A stretch of DNA of 32,236 bases, taken from contig DAHWFG010000033.1 of NCBI GenBank assembly GCA_027325115.1, forward strand, positions 1 to 32,236. Direction: 5' to 3'. The position numbers were made by a program, and so were the translations under genes. The notes beneath the pieces were generated by a model that searched no databases, was not told where the DNA came from, and saw only the letters and a program-made list of their open reading frames with translations. Numbering within the stretch: the first letter of the stretch is position 1; every line of letters begins with the position of its first letter. The stretch is from JAKBCQ01 sp021807585 (GTDB lineage: Bacteria; Planctomycetota; Planctomycetia; Isosphaerales; Isosphaeraceae). Shown here one piece after another: positions 1 to 9,065 of the stretch.

Positions 1-10
1 CGCTCGGCTG

Positions 11-1927
11 GTGCACGCCGCCGCGGCCGACGCCTCGGCCGAAACTGAAAGCCGCGTCGCGACTCCTCGCGAGCATCGCCTCGGACTTGTCGCGACGATC
101 GCGACCGGGCTCTGGTTCGGCCTCGTCGCGGGTCCGCTCGAAGTCGCCGCGATCCTCGTTCGCGACGCGATCGATCCGCGCATCATGCCCGAACTCCTCC
201 GCGTCAATCGCAACTGGATCTGGATGTCGCCGCTCGCGAATCTGGCGATCTTCGCCGCCGTGACCGCGATCGCGAGCCTGATCGTCGCGATTCGGCCGCG
301 ATCGACTCTCGTTCTTCGTTGGGTTGTTTTCAGCGACTGCTTTTTGACGATCCTCCCCGTCGCGTTTGCGATTCAAGGGATGTATATACCGGCGTATTTA
401 GCGATCACCGCGGGGGTCGCCGCGTTTCTGGCGCGGCGGATCCGCGAGCGATCGGCCGAGTTCGGTCGGGTCGTGACGCTCAGTTTGCCGGTTTTGATCG
501 CGTTCGACGCGGTTTTCGTCGGGATCGCGTACCGCCGCGTTCAAGTCGCCGAGTCGATCGCCGCGTCGAACCTTCCCGCCGCGAATCCGGCGTCGCCCAA
601 CGTCCTCCTGATCGTTCTCGACACCGTCCGGGCCGATGCGCTTGGTTCTTACGGCTACAATCGCAATACGTCCCCCAATCTCGATCGCCTCGCCCGCCGC
701 GGCGCGCGGTTCGAACAAGCCCGCGCCACCGCCGATTGGACTCTCCCCTCGCACGCGAGCATCTTCACCGGCAAATGGGCCTTCGAAACCAACACGCACG
801 TCGGAGCGGCGCTCGACCGATCGATCCCCACCCTCGCCGAGTTTCTCGCGTCCGAAGGCTACGCGACGGGAGGCTTCGCGGGCAACGCGTTCTACTGCAA
901 CGCGCGGTTCGGCCTCAATCGCGGGTTCGTTCGCTATTATGATTACGCCGAAAATCGCAAAATATCAACGCTTGAAATTCTCAAAAGCAATGGAATTCTC
1001 TTTCGACTCTTCGACCTCGCGCTTTGGTGGGGGGTCGCGATCCCTGGAGGAAACTGCGAGGGGCGATTCGCCGACATGGTCGATCGCGAGACGCTCGATT
1101 GGCTGTCGTCTCCCGTCCGCGAAGGTCGCCCTTTCTTCGCCTTCTTGAATTACTCCGACGCGCACGACCCGTTCCTTCTTCCCGAGGGAAACGCGTATCA
1201 ATTCGCGAGCGAGCCCATCTCCGAATCAGATAAAGTAATGTTGAAAACCTGGTTCGACATCCCCAAATCGCAGCTCTCGGACCGCGAGCTCGAACTGGCG
1301 CGCGACGCCTACGACGATTGCATCGCTTATATGGATAAACAATTAGGGATATTTCTTGAAGAACTCGAACGTCGCGGCGAGCTCAAGAACACGGTGATCG
1401 TGATCGCCGGCGATCACGGCGAGATGTGGGGCGAACATCAGATCTACGGGCACAGCAAAAGCCTTTATCGCGGAGAGACGCGCGTTCCTTTGATCGTCGT
1501 CGCTCCCGACCGCGGCGTCCCCGCGGGTCGAGTCGTCGCCGATCCCGTGTCGCTCCGCGATATCCCCGCGACCGTCGTCGACCTCCTCGGCATGGGAGAT
1601 CGATCGCCGTTTCCCGGACGTTCGCTTTCGCGCTGCTGGAAGCCGAAGGATCCAAACGCCCTCCCCGAGGAGGATCCGATTCTGACCGAGGTGTCGATCC
1701 GCGAACGCAATCTCGACTTCGAAAGCTGTCCCCCCGCTTGGCAAGGGCCGATGAAATCGCTGATCGCCGACGGCAAAGTTTACATTCGTAATTCCGACGG
1801 CCGCGAAGAGCTTTACGATCTCGTCGCCGACCCCCGCGAGGAGCGCGACCTTTCCGCGTTCGCTTCGTCCCGCTCCGTGATCGTCAAATTCCGCGCCGAA
1901 TTGGACCGAATTACAAAGAATAAATAG
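11..1927 (+). CDS. membrane-anchored sulfatase-fold hydrolase/transferase (possibly 5'-partial)
   Basis: This is an alkaline-phosphatase-superfamily enzyme of the sulfatase type. The first ~185 residues hold about five hydrophobic segments, so the enzyme is membrane-anchored. The catalytic domain begins near residue 197 with LLIVLDTVRAD (metal-ligand Asp near 204) and continues through TSPNLDRLARRG, WTLPSHASIFTG, the second metal site AGDHGEMWGEH and the usual C-terminal LYDLVADPREERDL. The nucleophile position is Thr244 in T-L-P-S-H, not the Cys/Ser of the C/S-x-P-x-R formylglycine motif, so a true sulfatase reaction is doubtful. A threonine nucleophile is typical of lipid head-group transferases of this fold such as LtaS and phosphoethanolamine transferases. 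The GTG at 11 is the first start in view, but the frame is open to the window edge, so the real start may lie outside. Substrate unknown. Confidence 0.85.
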   Translation: MHAAAADASAETESRVATPREHRLGLVATIATGLWFGLVAGPLEVAAILVRDAIDPRIMPELLRVNRNWIWMSPLANLAIFAAVTAIASLIVAIRPRSTLVLRWVVFSDCFLTILPVAFAIQGMYIPAYLAITAGVAAFLARRIRERSAEFGRVVTLSLPVLIAFDAVFVGIAYRRVQVAESIAASNLPAANPASPNVLLIVLDTVRADALGSYGYNRNTSPNLDRLARRGARFEQARATADWTLPSHASIFTGKWAFETNTHVGAALDRSIPTLAEFLASEGYATGGFAGNAFYCNARFGLNRGFVRYYDYAENRKISTLEILKSNGILFRLFDLALWWGVAIPGGNCEGRFADMVDRETLDWLSSPVREGRPFFAFLNYSDAHDPFLLPEGNAYQFASEPISESDKVMLKTWFDIPKSQLSDRELELARDAYDDCIAYMDKQLGIFLEELERRGELKNTVIVIAGDHGEMWGEHQIYGHSKSLYRGETRVPLIVVAPDRGVPAGRVVADPVSLRDIPATVVDLLGMGDRSPFPGRSLSRCWKPKDPNALPEEDPILTEVSIRERNLDFESCPPAWQGPMKSLIADGKVYIRNSDGREELYDLVADPREERDLSAFASSRSVIVKFRAELDRITKNK

Positions 1928-2323
1928 AAGATCATGTTTAGAGATTCAGGCGATCGCCTCCGAATCGAGCCGAGCGCGGGGCGGTCGAGTCAACGCCGGG
2001 ATCCGCCGCGCCCCGATCGACGTCGTATCATGAAAAGGCAATCCGAATCCCGTCGGGCGAACTCCCAGGATATCCGTCCTTTACCGTATCGATTAAGTAA
2101 AAACATAAATACATGAATATTATATTTTGAATTTGTCGGTTCGCGCCGCGCGCCTCGCGGCGAGTCGTCGTTATAAATTGTAATTAAATAATTATATCTA
2201 ATAATATTCTGCGGTTCCAAAAGGGTCGTCGCGTCGAGAACGACTCGGCTCGTCGCGCGGGGGACGATTATCGTATCATCCGAAAACGCTAATCGTTCGC
2301 CGGCTGTTTTTGGAGCAAGACCT
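1928..2323. other. intergenic region, AT-rich in its middle
   Basis: No gene is supported in these ~400 bases. Apart from the stem-loop at 1943-1966, the striking part is an AT-rich stretch (about 2085-2215, e.g. TATAAATTGTAATTAAATAA) in otherwise GC-rich DNA. It probably carries the promoter of the downstream dihydrouridine synthase gene, but no convincing -35/-10 pair could be fixed. Confidence 0.5.
1943..1966 (+). terminator. stem-loop after the sulfatase gene
   Basis: GATTC at 1943-1947 pairs with GAATC at 1962-1966. Inside it lies the perfect palindrome AGGCGATCGCCT (1948-1959), with a two-base CC bulge. It begins 15 nt after the stop codon. No T-run follows, so it could be a factor-independent-like terminator, a 3'-end stabilising hairpin, or only a chance GCGATCGC word, which is common in this DNA. 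Confidence 0.3.
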
Positions 2324-3442
2324 TTGTCGCTCGTTTTTGACGATCCCGAACCCCAAATCGGCGATGAGAACGTTCCCGCGCCCCCCGCGATCGCGTCGCG
2401 TCCCCTCGCGATCGGCTCGGTCCCGATCCCTTCGCGGTTCTTTCTCGCGCCGATGGCGGGTTTCACGAGCCTCGCATTTCGCGTCGCGGTGCGCGAACTC
2501 GGCGGTTTGGGTTTGGCGACGACCGATCTCGTCAACGCGCGTTCGCTTATCGAAAACCGTACGCGATCGCGCGAAATCGCCGAGACGAACGAACACGATC
2601 GACCCGTCGCGATCCAGATCTACGGCCACGACCCGCGCGAAATGATCGAAGCCGCCAAACGCGTCGTCGATCTGGGAGCGACAATTGTCGATATCAACAT
2701 GGGGTGTCCCGTGCGCAAGGTCGTCCGGTCGGGAGGGGGATCGGCTCTTTTATGCGATTCGGGAGGCGCTGCGCGGCTTGTCGAAGGGATCGTCGCCGCG
2801 GTGAACGTTCCCGTGACGGTGAAGACGAGGCTCGGTTGGGACGACGAAAGCCCGACCGCCCCCGAATTGGCTCGAGCGCTCGAACGCGTCGGCGTCGCGG
2901 CGCTCATCGTCCACGGCAGAACGCGCGCCCAGGGGTTCAAAGGACGAGTGAACCGGATCGGCATCGCCGGGGTCGTCGACGCGGTTGAATCGATGCCCGT
3001 GATCGGCAACGGCGACGTCCGCTCGCTCGCCGACGCGGCGCGGATGTTTATCGAATCGCGCTGCGCCGCGATCTCGATCGGCCGCGGCGCGCTCGCCGAT
3101 CCCTTCTTCTTCCGACGCCTATCAAACTGGGCCCAAACGGGCGATCCCGGTCCCGAACCGACGTTCGACGAACGCGTGAACGTGATGGAACGCTGCTTCC
3201 GCGGCCTGGTCGAATTGCGCGGCGAAAAAATCGCCTGCCTCCAATTTCGCAAGCTCATCAAATGGTACTATCACTTCACACATATGCCAAAACCTATTTA
3301 TCTTAGTATGATCAATATGGCGAACGTTGCGACTTTCGACCGCGCCCTCGTTTCGATCCGCGCCGCGGGGCCGTCGCGGCCGCTCGTAAGCGGATCGAAA
3401 CTCCACGTTCCCGTCCCCTCGGGACCGATCGATAAATGGTGA
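2324..3442 (+). CDS. dus: tRNA-dihydrouridine synthase (DusB-like)
   Basis: This is an FMN-dependent enzyme that reduces specific uridines in tRNA to dihydrouridine in the cytoplasm. The TIM-barrel signatures are in order: APMAGFTSLAFR near residue 43, QIYGHDP, then INMGCP..KV with the catalytic Cys at about residue 128, followed by GGGSALL. After these come VKTRLGWDD, the HGRTRAQGFKG phosphate/FMN segment, NGDV and SIGRGAL. The helical C-terminal tRNA-binding region ends with LRGEKIACLQFRKLIKWYYHF, which resembles DusB. At 372 residues it is slightly longer than typical (~320-350), because of about 30 extra N-terminal residues. The TTG start at 2324 is supported by GGAG at 2312-2315 with an 8-nt spacer. 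It is convergent with the downstream YfhO-like gene and appears monocistronic. Confidence 0.93.
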   Translation: MSLVFDDPEPQIGDENVPAPPAIASRPLAIGSVPIPSRFFLAPMAGFTSLAFRVAVRELGGLGLATTDLVNARSLIENRTRSREIAETNEHDRPVAIQIYGHDPREMIEAAKRVVDLGATIVDINMGCPVRKVVRSGGGSALLCDSGGAARLVEGIVAAVNVPVTVKTRLGWDDESPTAPELARALERVGVAALIVHGRTRAQGFKGRVNRIGIAGVVDAVESMPVIGNGDVRSLADAARMFIESRCAAISIGRGALADPFFFRRLSNWAQTGDPGPEPTFDERVNVMERCFRGLVELRGEKIACLQFRKLIKWYYHFTHMPKPIYLSMINMANVATFDRALVSIRAAGPSRPLVSGSKLHVPVPSGPIDKW

Positions 3443-3456
3443 TCTTAAAAAACAAT

Positions 3457-3479
3457 TTAATCATTATATATAAGATTAA
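3457..3479. terminator. AT-rich dyad between convergent genes
   Basis: TTAATC (3457-3462) and GATTAA (3474-3479) form inverted arms around an 11-base loop that contains the palindrome TTATATATAA. It lies in the short junction between dus and the convergent YfhO-like gene, where a two-way terminator would be expected. Stem stability would be low because it is nearly all A/T. Confidence 0.25.
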
Positions 3480-3518
3480 TAATCGGTAAGATCGCGATCC
3501 GGTCCGATCTCCCGCCGG

Positions 3519-6212
3519 TTACGCGCGGCGATCGCGGATCGCGACTTTGGCGGCGCGGGCGAATCGCCCCGCGCGGAACCTTCGTTCGATCGTCGTCCCC
3601 CTCCTCCGGCTCGCGAGCGAAAATCCCGCCGCGGCCGCGGTCCATCCCAGCGCCGAGGCCGTCGTGATCGCGATTCCGAGGGTGAATCCCGGAGGATGGT
3701 AGCGGAGTTCGATCTTGTGCCTGCCCGCGAAAGCGAGCGGGATCACGCGGTGCGCATGATCCCCCCGGATGATCGCCGTCGCAACCCCGTCGACCTCGGC
3801 CGACCAGCCCGGCATCCACGTGTCGGCGATCACCAGCAGCCCCGGCGCCTTGGTCGTCGCCTCGATCAAAATATGATCGGGATCCGAAGCGTCGTACGTC
3901 GCCGCCGTGAACCCCTGTCGCGGACCGTCGTCGAGGATCGGTTCCAGATCCGTGATCACACACTCACGCGGATTGATCTCGATAAGTCGATCGAGCATGC
4001 GCGACGCGTCGCGCGAGGTGATCGACCGCGGCACCACATACGCCCTGGGGAGAACGCTCGGGTTCCGCTCGATTCGCCACGCGGTTCCGTTCCACGTTCC
4101 CGATTCGTCGACGGGCCAGCCCAGATCGCTTGCGATCGGACCCGAGACGACGTATGCGACGTTCATCCGATCGAGCACGGCCCGTCGGACCAGCGCCGCA
4201 CGCGCCGTCGCGGGATCGTCGTCGGCGGTCGCCGTCGGCTCGATCCGCGGCCGATACATGTCGAACAGCGTCCGATACAAATCGGCGGAATGTTGTATCT
4301 GGAATGAATCATAAACGTTGCTTTTTTCAATACCATGTATTCGCGCACGCAGATCCGAATAAAACGAATCGTGCGCGCGAATCCGGAACGGACCCTCCTC
4401 GCGACGATCGACGAGCGCGTTTGAGATCGGATCGGGACCGAGAAAAACGCTCGGCGGAGCGGTTCGCAAGATCCCGTGCGCGTGGATCGCCAACTCGGCG
4501 ACCGCGAGCGTCGCGAACGACACCGCGATCCCCCTCCTCCGTTTCGAATCGTACGCCCCCCACGCGACGAGCGCGGTCGTTCCCATAAACGAAAGCAAGA
4601 ATGTTTTTTCTTTGGCGATCGTCGCCGCGGCGAGGATCCACCTGTTCGCCTCACGCTTGCGGTTGAGCCCGCGATCGCGCGCCGTCGGCGCCGATCGTGC
4701 CGCGTTGGGATGAGCGTTCCGTTTGAGCCCCGTCGTCTCGGCGAGGATCAAACCCGCGATCAAAAGCGCCGCAATCGGGGCGACAAGCCTGCGATACCGT
4801 TTCCAGAGCGATCGCCACGCCGCGTCGTCGTTCGTCGCCGCGAGTGCGACGAGAGCCTCGGCGCCCAACCCCGCGAGCGCCGAGGCGCCCAACGAAGCCA
4901 AAAACAACGACCGCGACGGGACCCGAAAGCGATCCATCCCCGGGATCAATTCATAAAATAATGCAAATAACACAAACCGACGCCCCGCCGCGAACGCGAC
5001 CGCGAGCAGAGTCGCCGCCAATAGCCCGAGACCGAGCGCGCGATCGCGATGCCGCGCCGCGCCGATCGCGGCCAACAACAACGCCCCCCAGCCGATCGAT
5101 AAAAGCGGCTCCCAGTAATTGTCGTGGCCGAAATAATCCGCGGGACCTCCCAACGCCTTGGGAGTGATCAATTGAAAAAGATTGAGAAAATTAATGTGAT
5201 ACGAACTCGCGTGCGCGATCGATCGCTTACTCTCGGCGAGCGCGTAGCGAGTCGCCGCGGCGTCGGGTATCACCTCGACCGCCGTCAGCCCGAGCGCGAC
5301 GACCGTGATCGCAAGCGGGACCAAAAACGACGCCCGAGGACCGGGGGGCGACCAAATCCGCGATCGACCCCGACCGTGAGGAGGATCGAAGCGAATCGAA
5401 GCCGTCGTCCGCTCCGCCGAATCTCGCTCCGCCGACTCGCGCTCCACCGACGTCCCGTTCTCGAAGCGATCGCCCGGCGCATCTCCCGCCCATCCCCCTT
5501 TCCACGCGATCCGAGCCCAATCCCAACACCACCAACATCCCAATATAATTAACAAATAGTAACCTTCTTGAGGATGCCCGGTCAGAAGCGAAAGCGCCGT
5601 GATCCACGGCAAAGCGAAGGCGCCCCGATAATCGCCTTTGCGCCAAAGCGCATTCGCCAGGAGCGCCCACGGATACCAGCTCGCTCCCCAAACGTGCGGA
5701 TAATGCCCTTCAAATGTTTGCGCAATGAGATAAGGGGACGTTTCATAACACGCCGCGGCGACGACCGCTCCGAACCGACCGACGCGCGCGATCCGGAGGA
5801 AGAAGTAAACGCCGAAGCCTCCCCACAACAGGTGCGCCGCGGTCAGCCAGCCGAGCGCCGCGGGGGCCCTCGTGAACCACGCGATCAGGCTTGGAGGATA
5901 AAACAGCCCCGCCTGGGGATTGCCCAACCGCGGACGGCCGCCGAATCCCGCGGGATCCCAGTACGGAACCCGCCCGAGATCGCGGATCGCGTCCAAAATC
6001 GACGCCCGCTGGGGAAGGAAAATCCGCGTCAAATCGTTGCCGGGCTCGCGCTTGCCGCGGATCAAACTGTCGACGCTCGGGCGGATCGGATCAACAAGTA
6101 GATTTTTGGGAGATGCGATTAAACGAGCGAACGAAACGCCGAGGACCGCGACGAGCGAAAGCGCGATCGGCCAAAAGCGACCCCGGCCGCGATTCGTCCC
6201 CTCCGCCGTCAT
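3519..6212 (-). CDS. YfhO-family multi-pass membrane protein
   Basis: A large inner-membrane protein (897 residues) of the YfhO type. Family members are polytopic and GT-C-like, and are linked to glycosylation of cell-surface polymers. An N-terminal transmembrane helix is followed by a long loop starting around residue 45, then many hydrophobic segments (WLTAAHLLWGGFGVYFFLRI, FALPWITALSLLTG, LVPLAITVVALGLTAVEVIP and others). The C-terminal extracytoplasmic part carries the YfhO hallmark: GLLVIADTWMPGWSAEVDG, then IRGDHAHRVIPLAFAGRHKIELRYHPPGF, and a last helix. Residues ~230-275 are a charged linker. ATG at 6212 has AGGAGG with a 7-nt spacer. It follows the glycosyltransferase gene by 52 bp on the same strand, so they are probably co-transcribed. 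The exact sugar donor and acceptor cannot be read from the sequence. Confidence 0.85.
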   Translation of the reverse strand: MTAEGTNRGRGRFWPIALSLVAVLGVSFARLIASPKNLLVDPIRPSVDSLIRGKREPGNDLTRIFLPQRASILDAIRDLGRVPYWDPAGFGGRPRLGNPQAGLFYPPSLIAWFTRAPAALGWLTAAHLLWGGFGVYFFLRIARVGRFGAVVAAACYETSPYLIAQTFEGHYPHVWGASWYPWALLANALWRKGDYRGAFALPWITALSLLTGHPQEGYYLLIILGCWWCWDWARIAWKGGWAGDAPGDRFENGTSVERESAERDSAERTTASIRFDPPHGRGRSRIWSPPGPRASFLVPLAITVVALGLTAVEVIPDAAATRYALAESKRSIAHASSYHINFLNLFQLITPKALGGPADYFGHDNYWEPLLSIGWGALLLAAIGAARHRDRALGLGLLAATLLAVAFAAGRRFVLFALFYELIPGMDRFRVPSRSLFLASLGASALAGLGAEALVALAATNDDAAWRSLWKRYRRLVAPIAALLIAGLILAETTGLKRNAHPNAARSAPTARDRGLNRKREANRWILAAATIAKEKTFLLSFMGTTALVAWGAYDSKRRRGIAVSFATLAVAELAIHAHGILRTAPPSVFLGPDPISNALVDRREEGPFRIRAHDSFYSDLRARIHGIEKSNVYDSFQIQHSADLYRTLFDMYRPRIEPTATADDDPATARAALVRRAVLDRMNVAYVVSGPIASDLGWPVDESGTWNGTAWRIERNPSVLPRAYVVPRSITSRDASRMLDRLIEINPRECVITDLEPILDDGPRQGFTAATYDASDPDHILIEATTKAPGLLVIADTWMPGWSAEVDGVATAIIRGDHAHRVIPLAFAGRHKIELRYHPPGFTLGIAITTASALGWTAAAAGFSLASRRRGTTIERRFRAGRFARAAKVAIRDRRA

Positions 6213-6264
6213 CCCCGAGCCTCCTCGATATCAAAACATCAATTAACAATGATATTTCATGATG

Positions 6265-7548
6265 CTAGACCGCCGTTCGGTTCGCGGTCGTCGTCGCGGC
6301 GCGCTGCTGATGAGGCGTGCGCGCCGTTCGTCCTTCGCGAATCGTCCGCACGAGCTCGAAATAGCGGTCGAGGTGCGCCGTCTCGGACCAATCGGTGATC
6401 CTCGTTCTATAACCCCGATGCGCCAGCTCGTCGCGGAGGTCGTCGTCGTGGACGATCCGCCTGAGCGCCACCAGAAGCTCGTCGGTCGTGCGGTAGCCGA
6501 TCCCCCCTCCCGACTGTACGCCCGTCTCGGCGAGCGCGCCTCCGCCCATGTGTACGACGACGGGCGTACGAACCGCGAACGCCTCGAGCACCACATAGCC
6601 GAACGTCTCGGGAAAAAGCGACGGAACGACGACGGCGCGGGCGCCGTGGAACAGCCGCGCCAGCCCCGGACCGTCGAGCAATCCCTCGAAGCTCACGTTC
6701 GTCATCCCCCGCGCCAGCTCGCGCAAGCGGGCCTCGTATGGTCCCGTTCCCGCGATCCGCAGATCGACCTCGGGAAGCAGCTTCATCAGCGGAATCAACT
6801 GTTGAAAGCCTTTCATCCGCACCAATCTTCCCGCCGCGGCGAGGTACGGCCTGCCGCCGTTCCACGAGATCGGCTCCTCGTCCTCGATTCCCCCCGACCA
6901 ATCGTCGGGGAGAAAATACGGCAGGTGCACGAGCGGCGCCCCGACCCCGCGACCGCGATGCTCCTCGAGCGCATGCCGCGACGGGAAAAGGAGCGCGTCG
7001 AGCTCGCGTAAGCCGCGGTCGATCGCTCCCGTGTACCGCCAGATCTGCGGCGGTCGCCCGCCGACGAGCGAGCACCTCACGCATTCGGGACCGTCGCAAG
7101 GCTTGCGGTTGTACTTCCACAGCAAGTGCATCGGACAGATCAGCCAATGCTCGTGCGCCGTCATCATCCTGACCGCGCCCCGCCCAAGTTCGAGCACCCC
7201 CGGACCACCTATCAACGAAATATTATGAAAGTGAACGACATCGGTATCGACCGCGTCGAGAACCTCGCGGAGCGCCCCGGCTTTGAAGAACGGTCGTCCC
7301 GTCATCTGGGTGGCGAGGGGGGATAAGACGCCGAGGCCGCTTTTCAGGCGATGAACGTGCAATCCGTCGGGGGGCTTGTACGATCGTAGGGGGTGTGCGC
7401 CGCGGACGGCTTCGAACGCGTCCGAGCACGAAAAGACGTGGACCTCGTGGCCGCGGCGGCAGAGCGCCCGCGTCAACCGGTCGACGTACGCAGCGTCTCC
7501 GCCGAAGCTCTCGGCGCCGAAGAACGTCGTCACCATGCCGAATTTCAA
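6265..7548 (-). CDS. glycosyltransferase family 4 (GT-B fold)
   Basis: A retaining glycosyltransferase of 427 residues that uses a nucleotide-sugar donor. The N-terminal Rossmann domain begins MKFGMVTTFFGAESFGGDAAYVDRL, the Gly-rich loop of GT4 enzymes. Around residues 130-165 lies the familiar HEHWLICP segment with a Cys cluster (CDGPECVRC). The donor-binding C-terminal domain has YLAAAGRLVRMKGF, VSFEGLL and the E-x7-E element in FPETFGYVVLEAFA (about residues 313-325). The TTG start at 7548 is supported by AGGAGGT with a 7-nt spacer; the in-frame ATG four codons later has no better site. No signal peptide is seen, so it should act on the cytoplasmic face. It is grouped with the YfhO-like gene downstream and a PEP-CTERM gene upstream, which points to surface glycan synthesis; the sugar is unknown. 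Confidence 0.9.
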   Translation of the reverse strand: MKFGMVTTFFGAESFGGDAAYVDRLTRALCRRGHEVHVFSCSDAFEAVRGAHPLRSYKPPDGLHVHRLKSGLGVLSPLATQMTGRPFFKAGALREVLDAVDTDVVHFHNISLIGGPGVLELGRGAVRMMTAHEHWLICPMHLLWKYNRKPCDGPECVRCSLVGGRPPQIWRYTGAIDRGLRELDALLFPSRHALEEHRGRGVGAPLVHLPYFLPDDWSGGIEDEEPISWNGGRPYLAAAGRLVRMKGFQQLIPLMKLLPEVDLRIAGTGPYEARLRELARGMTNVSFEGLLDGPGLARLFHGARAVVVPSLFPETFGYVVLEAFAVRTPVVVHMGGGALAETGVQSGGGIGYRTTDELLVALRRIVHDDDLRDELAHRGYRTRITDWSETAHLDRYFELVRTIREGRTARTPHQQRAATTTANRTAV

Positions 7549-7720
7549 GGCGGCGACCTCCTGTCACACACCGACGGGCGTCCTTGCCCACGCCCGCTCC
7601 GTGAAGGTCGGGCGAGCGGAGTCGTTGTCGTCGAAGTCGGCCGATCCGTCAAGCCGGATTTCGCCGCGTGATTCGTGCAATCCAAAGCCAGGGGGAAGGT
7701 TCGATCGGTTTCAAAATATA

Positions 7721-8644
7721 TCAATATGATTTGTGTTTACGCGGATTCGATTTTCGACGATGGATCAGCAGCGAGCCTCCCAGGAATGCGAGCGTGAAGA
7801 ACGTCGAAGGCTCGGGAACCGCGACGGTTTGAGGGGTCAAAATGAAGAGATGAGCGCCTTTGAAGCTACCATCGTTCGCGATCGGCGTGTTACCCACCTT
7901 GCCGAACGCCAGGATGTTTCCCGCCGAATCGATCGCCTCCGGTTCCGTGATCGAGATCGTCGAACTCAGATTCTTGGGTATCATATCGTTGAGATTGATG
8001 GCTGAGGCTGAATCTTTGATATTAAGATAATTATAATTCGATTGATTCATCGAACCGACGGGGAGAAGCTGAGACGGAGTAATCTGATAAACAAAAGGAC
8101 TGGAAACACCACTATTTGTAACATATACGCCTACCATTACATTGTTGTTGTTAATCGCCGTCGGGGCGATGTTGAAAGGACTTGCGAACGAGAAGTCGAA
8201 GATTTTTGTCGTCGTGTTCGGCCAAATACCGCCGTAAAGATTCGGCGAGATTTTCGTGAAGAAGGCGGCCGGATCGAACCAGTTCAACCATCCGATCGCC
8301 GTTCCGTTTGAGTTCATATTACTGATCATAAACTCCGATCCCGCCTGACCCACCCCGGGAGGAGTGGTAAATGTCGCGGGATTAATAATAGACGCACCCA
8401 AAGCAACGCTGTTCGAACTTGTGATAAAATCATAATACCAGTTTTTCGGCATCATCTTGGAATAATCGGGAACCTGAATCCGGTTGTCGGTTGGATCAGT
8501 CATATCGATCACGCTTCCCAGATCGACGACGTTGTACATCGTCGACGCGTGCGAATGCGCCGTGAAAGTCGTTGAAAAGACGATCGCCAAGATCGAAAAG
8601 GTTGCGATCGCTCTCGAGCTCGAAGCGATACCTCGGTTGCACAT
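7721..8644 (-). CDS. PEP-CTERM sorting-domain secreted protein, HAF-repeat-like
   Basis: A secreted protein of about 307 residues. It starts with a signal peptide (basic start MCNRG, hydrophobic core AIATFSILAIVFSTTF, cleavage likely after AHSHA). It ends in a PEP-CTERM anchor: VPEPSTFF, a hydrophobic stretch (LAFLGGSLLI) and the basic tail HRRKS. PEP-CTERM proteins are processed by an exosortase, which is not encoded in this window. The middle is rich in Asn, Ser and Ile and has degenerate phrases like YNVVDLGSV, AINNNNVMVGVY and DSAGNILAFG, reminiscent of HAF-type extracellular repeats. An upstream in-frame ATG at 8743 exists. The ATG at 8644 is preferred because AGGAG lies 7 nt before it and the signal peptide begins there. 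It precedes the glycosyltransferase gene by about 170 bp on the same strand. Confidence 0.85.
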   Translation of the reverse strand: MCNRGIASSSRAIATFSILAIVFSTTFTAHSHASTMYNVVDLGSVIDMTDPTDNRIQVPDYSKMMPKNWYYDFITSSNSVALGASIINPATFTTPPGVGQAGSEFMISNMNSNGTAIGWLNWFDPAAFFTKISPNLYGGIWPNTTTKIFDFSFASPFNIAPTAINNNNVMVGVYVTNSGVSSPFVYQITPSQLLPVGSMNQSNYNYLNIKDSASAINLNDMIPKNLSSTISITEPEAIDSAGNILAFGKVGNTPIANDGSFKGAHLFILTPQTVAVPEPSTFFTLAFLGGSLLIHRRKSNPRKHKSY

Positions 8645-9065
8645 CCCTGCGCTCCTGGAATGAGAATGCTTTTGGATCGGCGGTTCGATCGGTTCGTTGA
8701 AGGCGTTTGATCGACCGAATCGAGTCGCCGTCACGCTTCCCACGCTTGAACACGCTTCGTTTCGCGCGATTGATGGAATCGGCCGATCGGACGGGGATCT
8801 TACGCCGATCGGAGCGATCGAGCAAGGCGGAATTGCGTTCGATTGTCACGCTAAACGACTTTAGATCGACCCCGCTGTCTGTCTCGATTTCGATCTTTTA
8901 GGCGCATCGGTTGGAAATTGACGGAACGCGAAGCAATTCAATGGAACAATCGACTTGCAAATCGATAGAGTGGTATTTTAGAATCGTATTGGACTTCGGC
9001 TCACCTACATCGTTGCGCGATCAAAAATCTTGCGATTCTTCGATCATTTTCGGGGGTTTTTTGGG
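8645..9065. other. divergent intergenic region
   Basis: About 420 bases separate the PEP-CTERM gene (minus) from the protease gene (plus). The left part is CGATCG-rich, the right part from ~8910 is more AT-rich. It must hold promoters for both genes; one candidate for the plus strand is listed separately. No coding region is supported. Confidence 0.5.
8955..8984 (+). promoter_or_regulatory. candidate sigma-70-type promoter for the protease gene
   Basis: TTGCAA (8955-8960) and TAGAAT (8979-8984) are spaced by 18 bp, about 80 bp before the ATG at 9066. The match to the consensus is moderate and rests on inspection alone. Confidence 0.25.
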
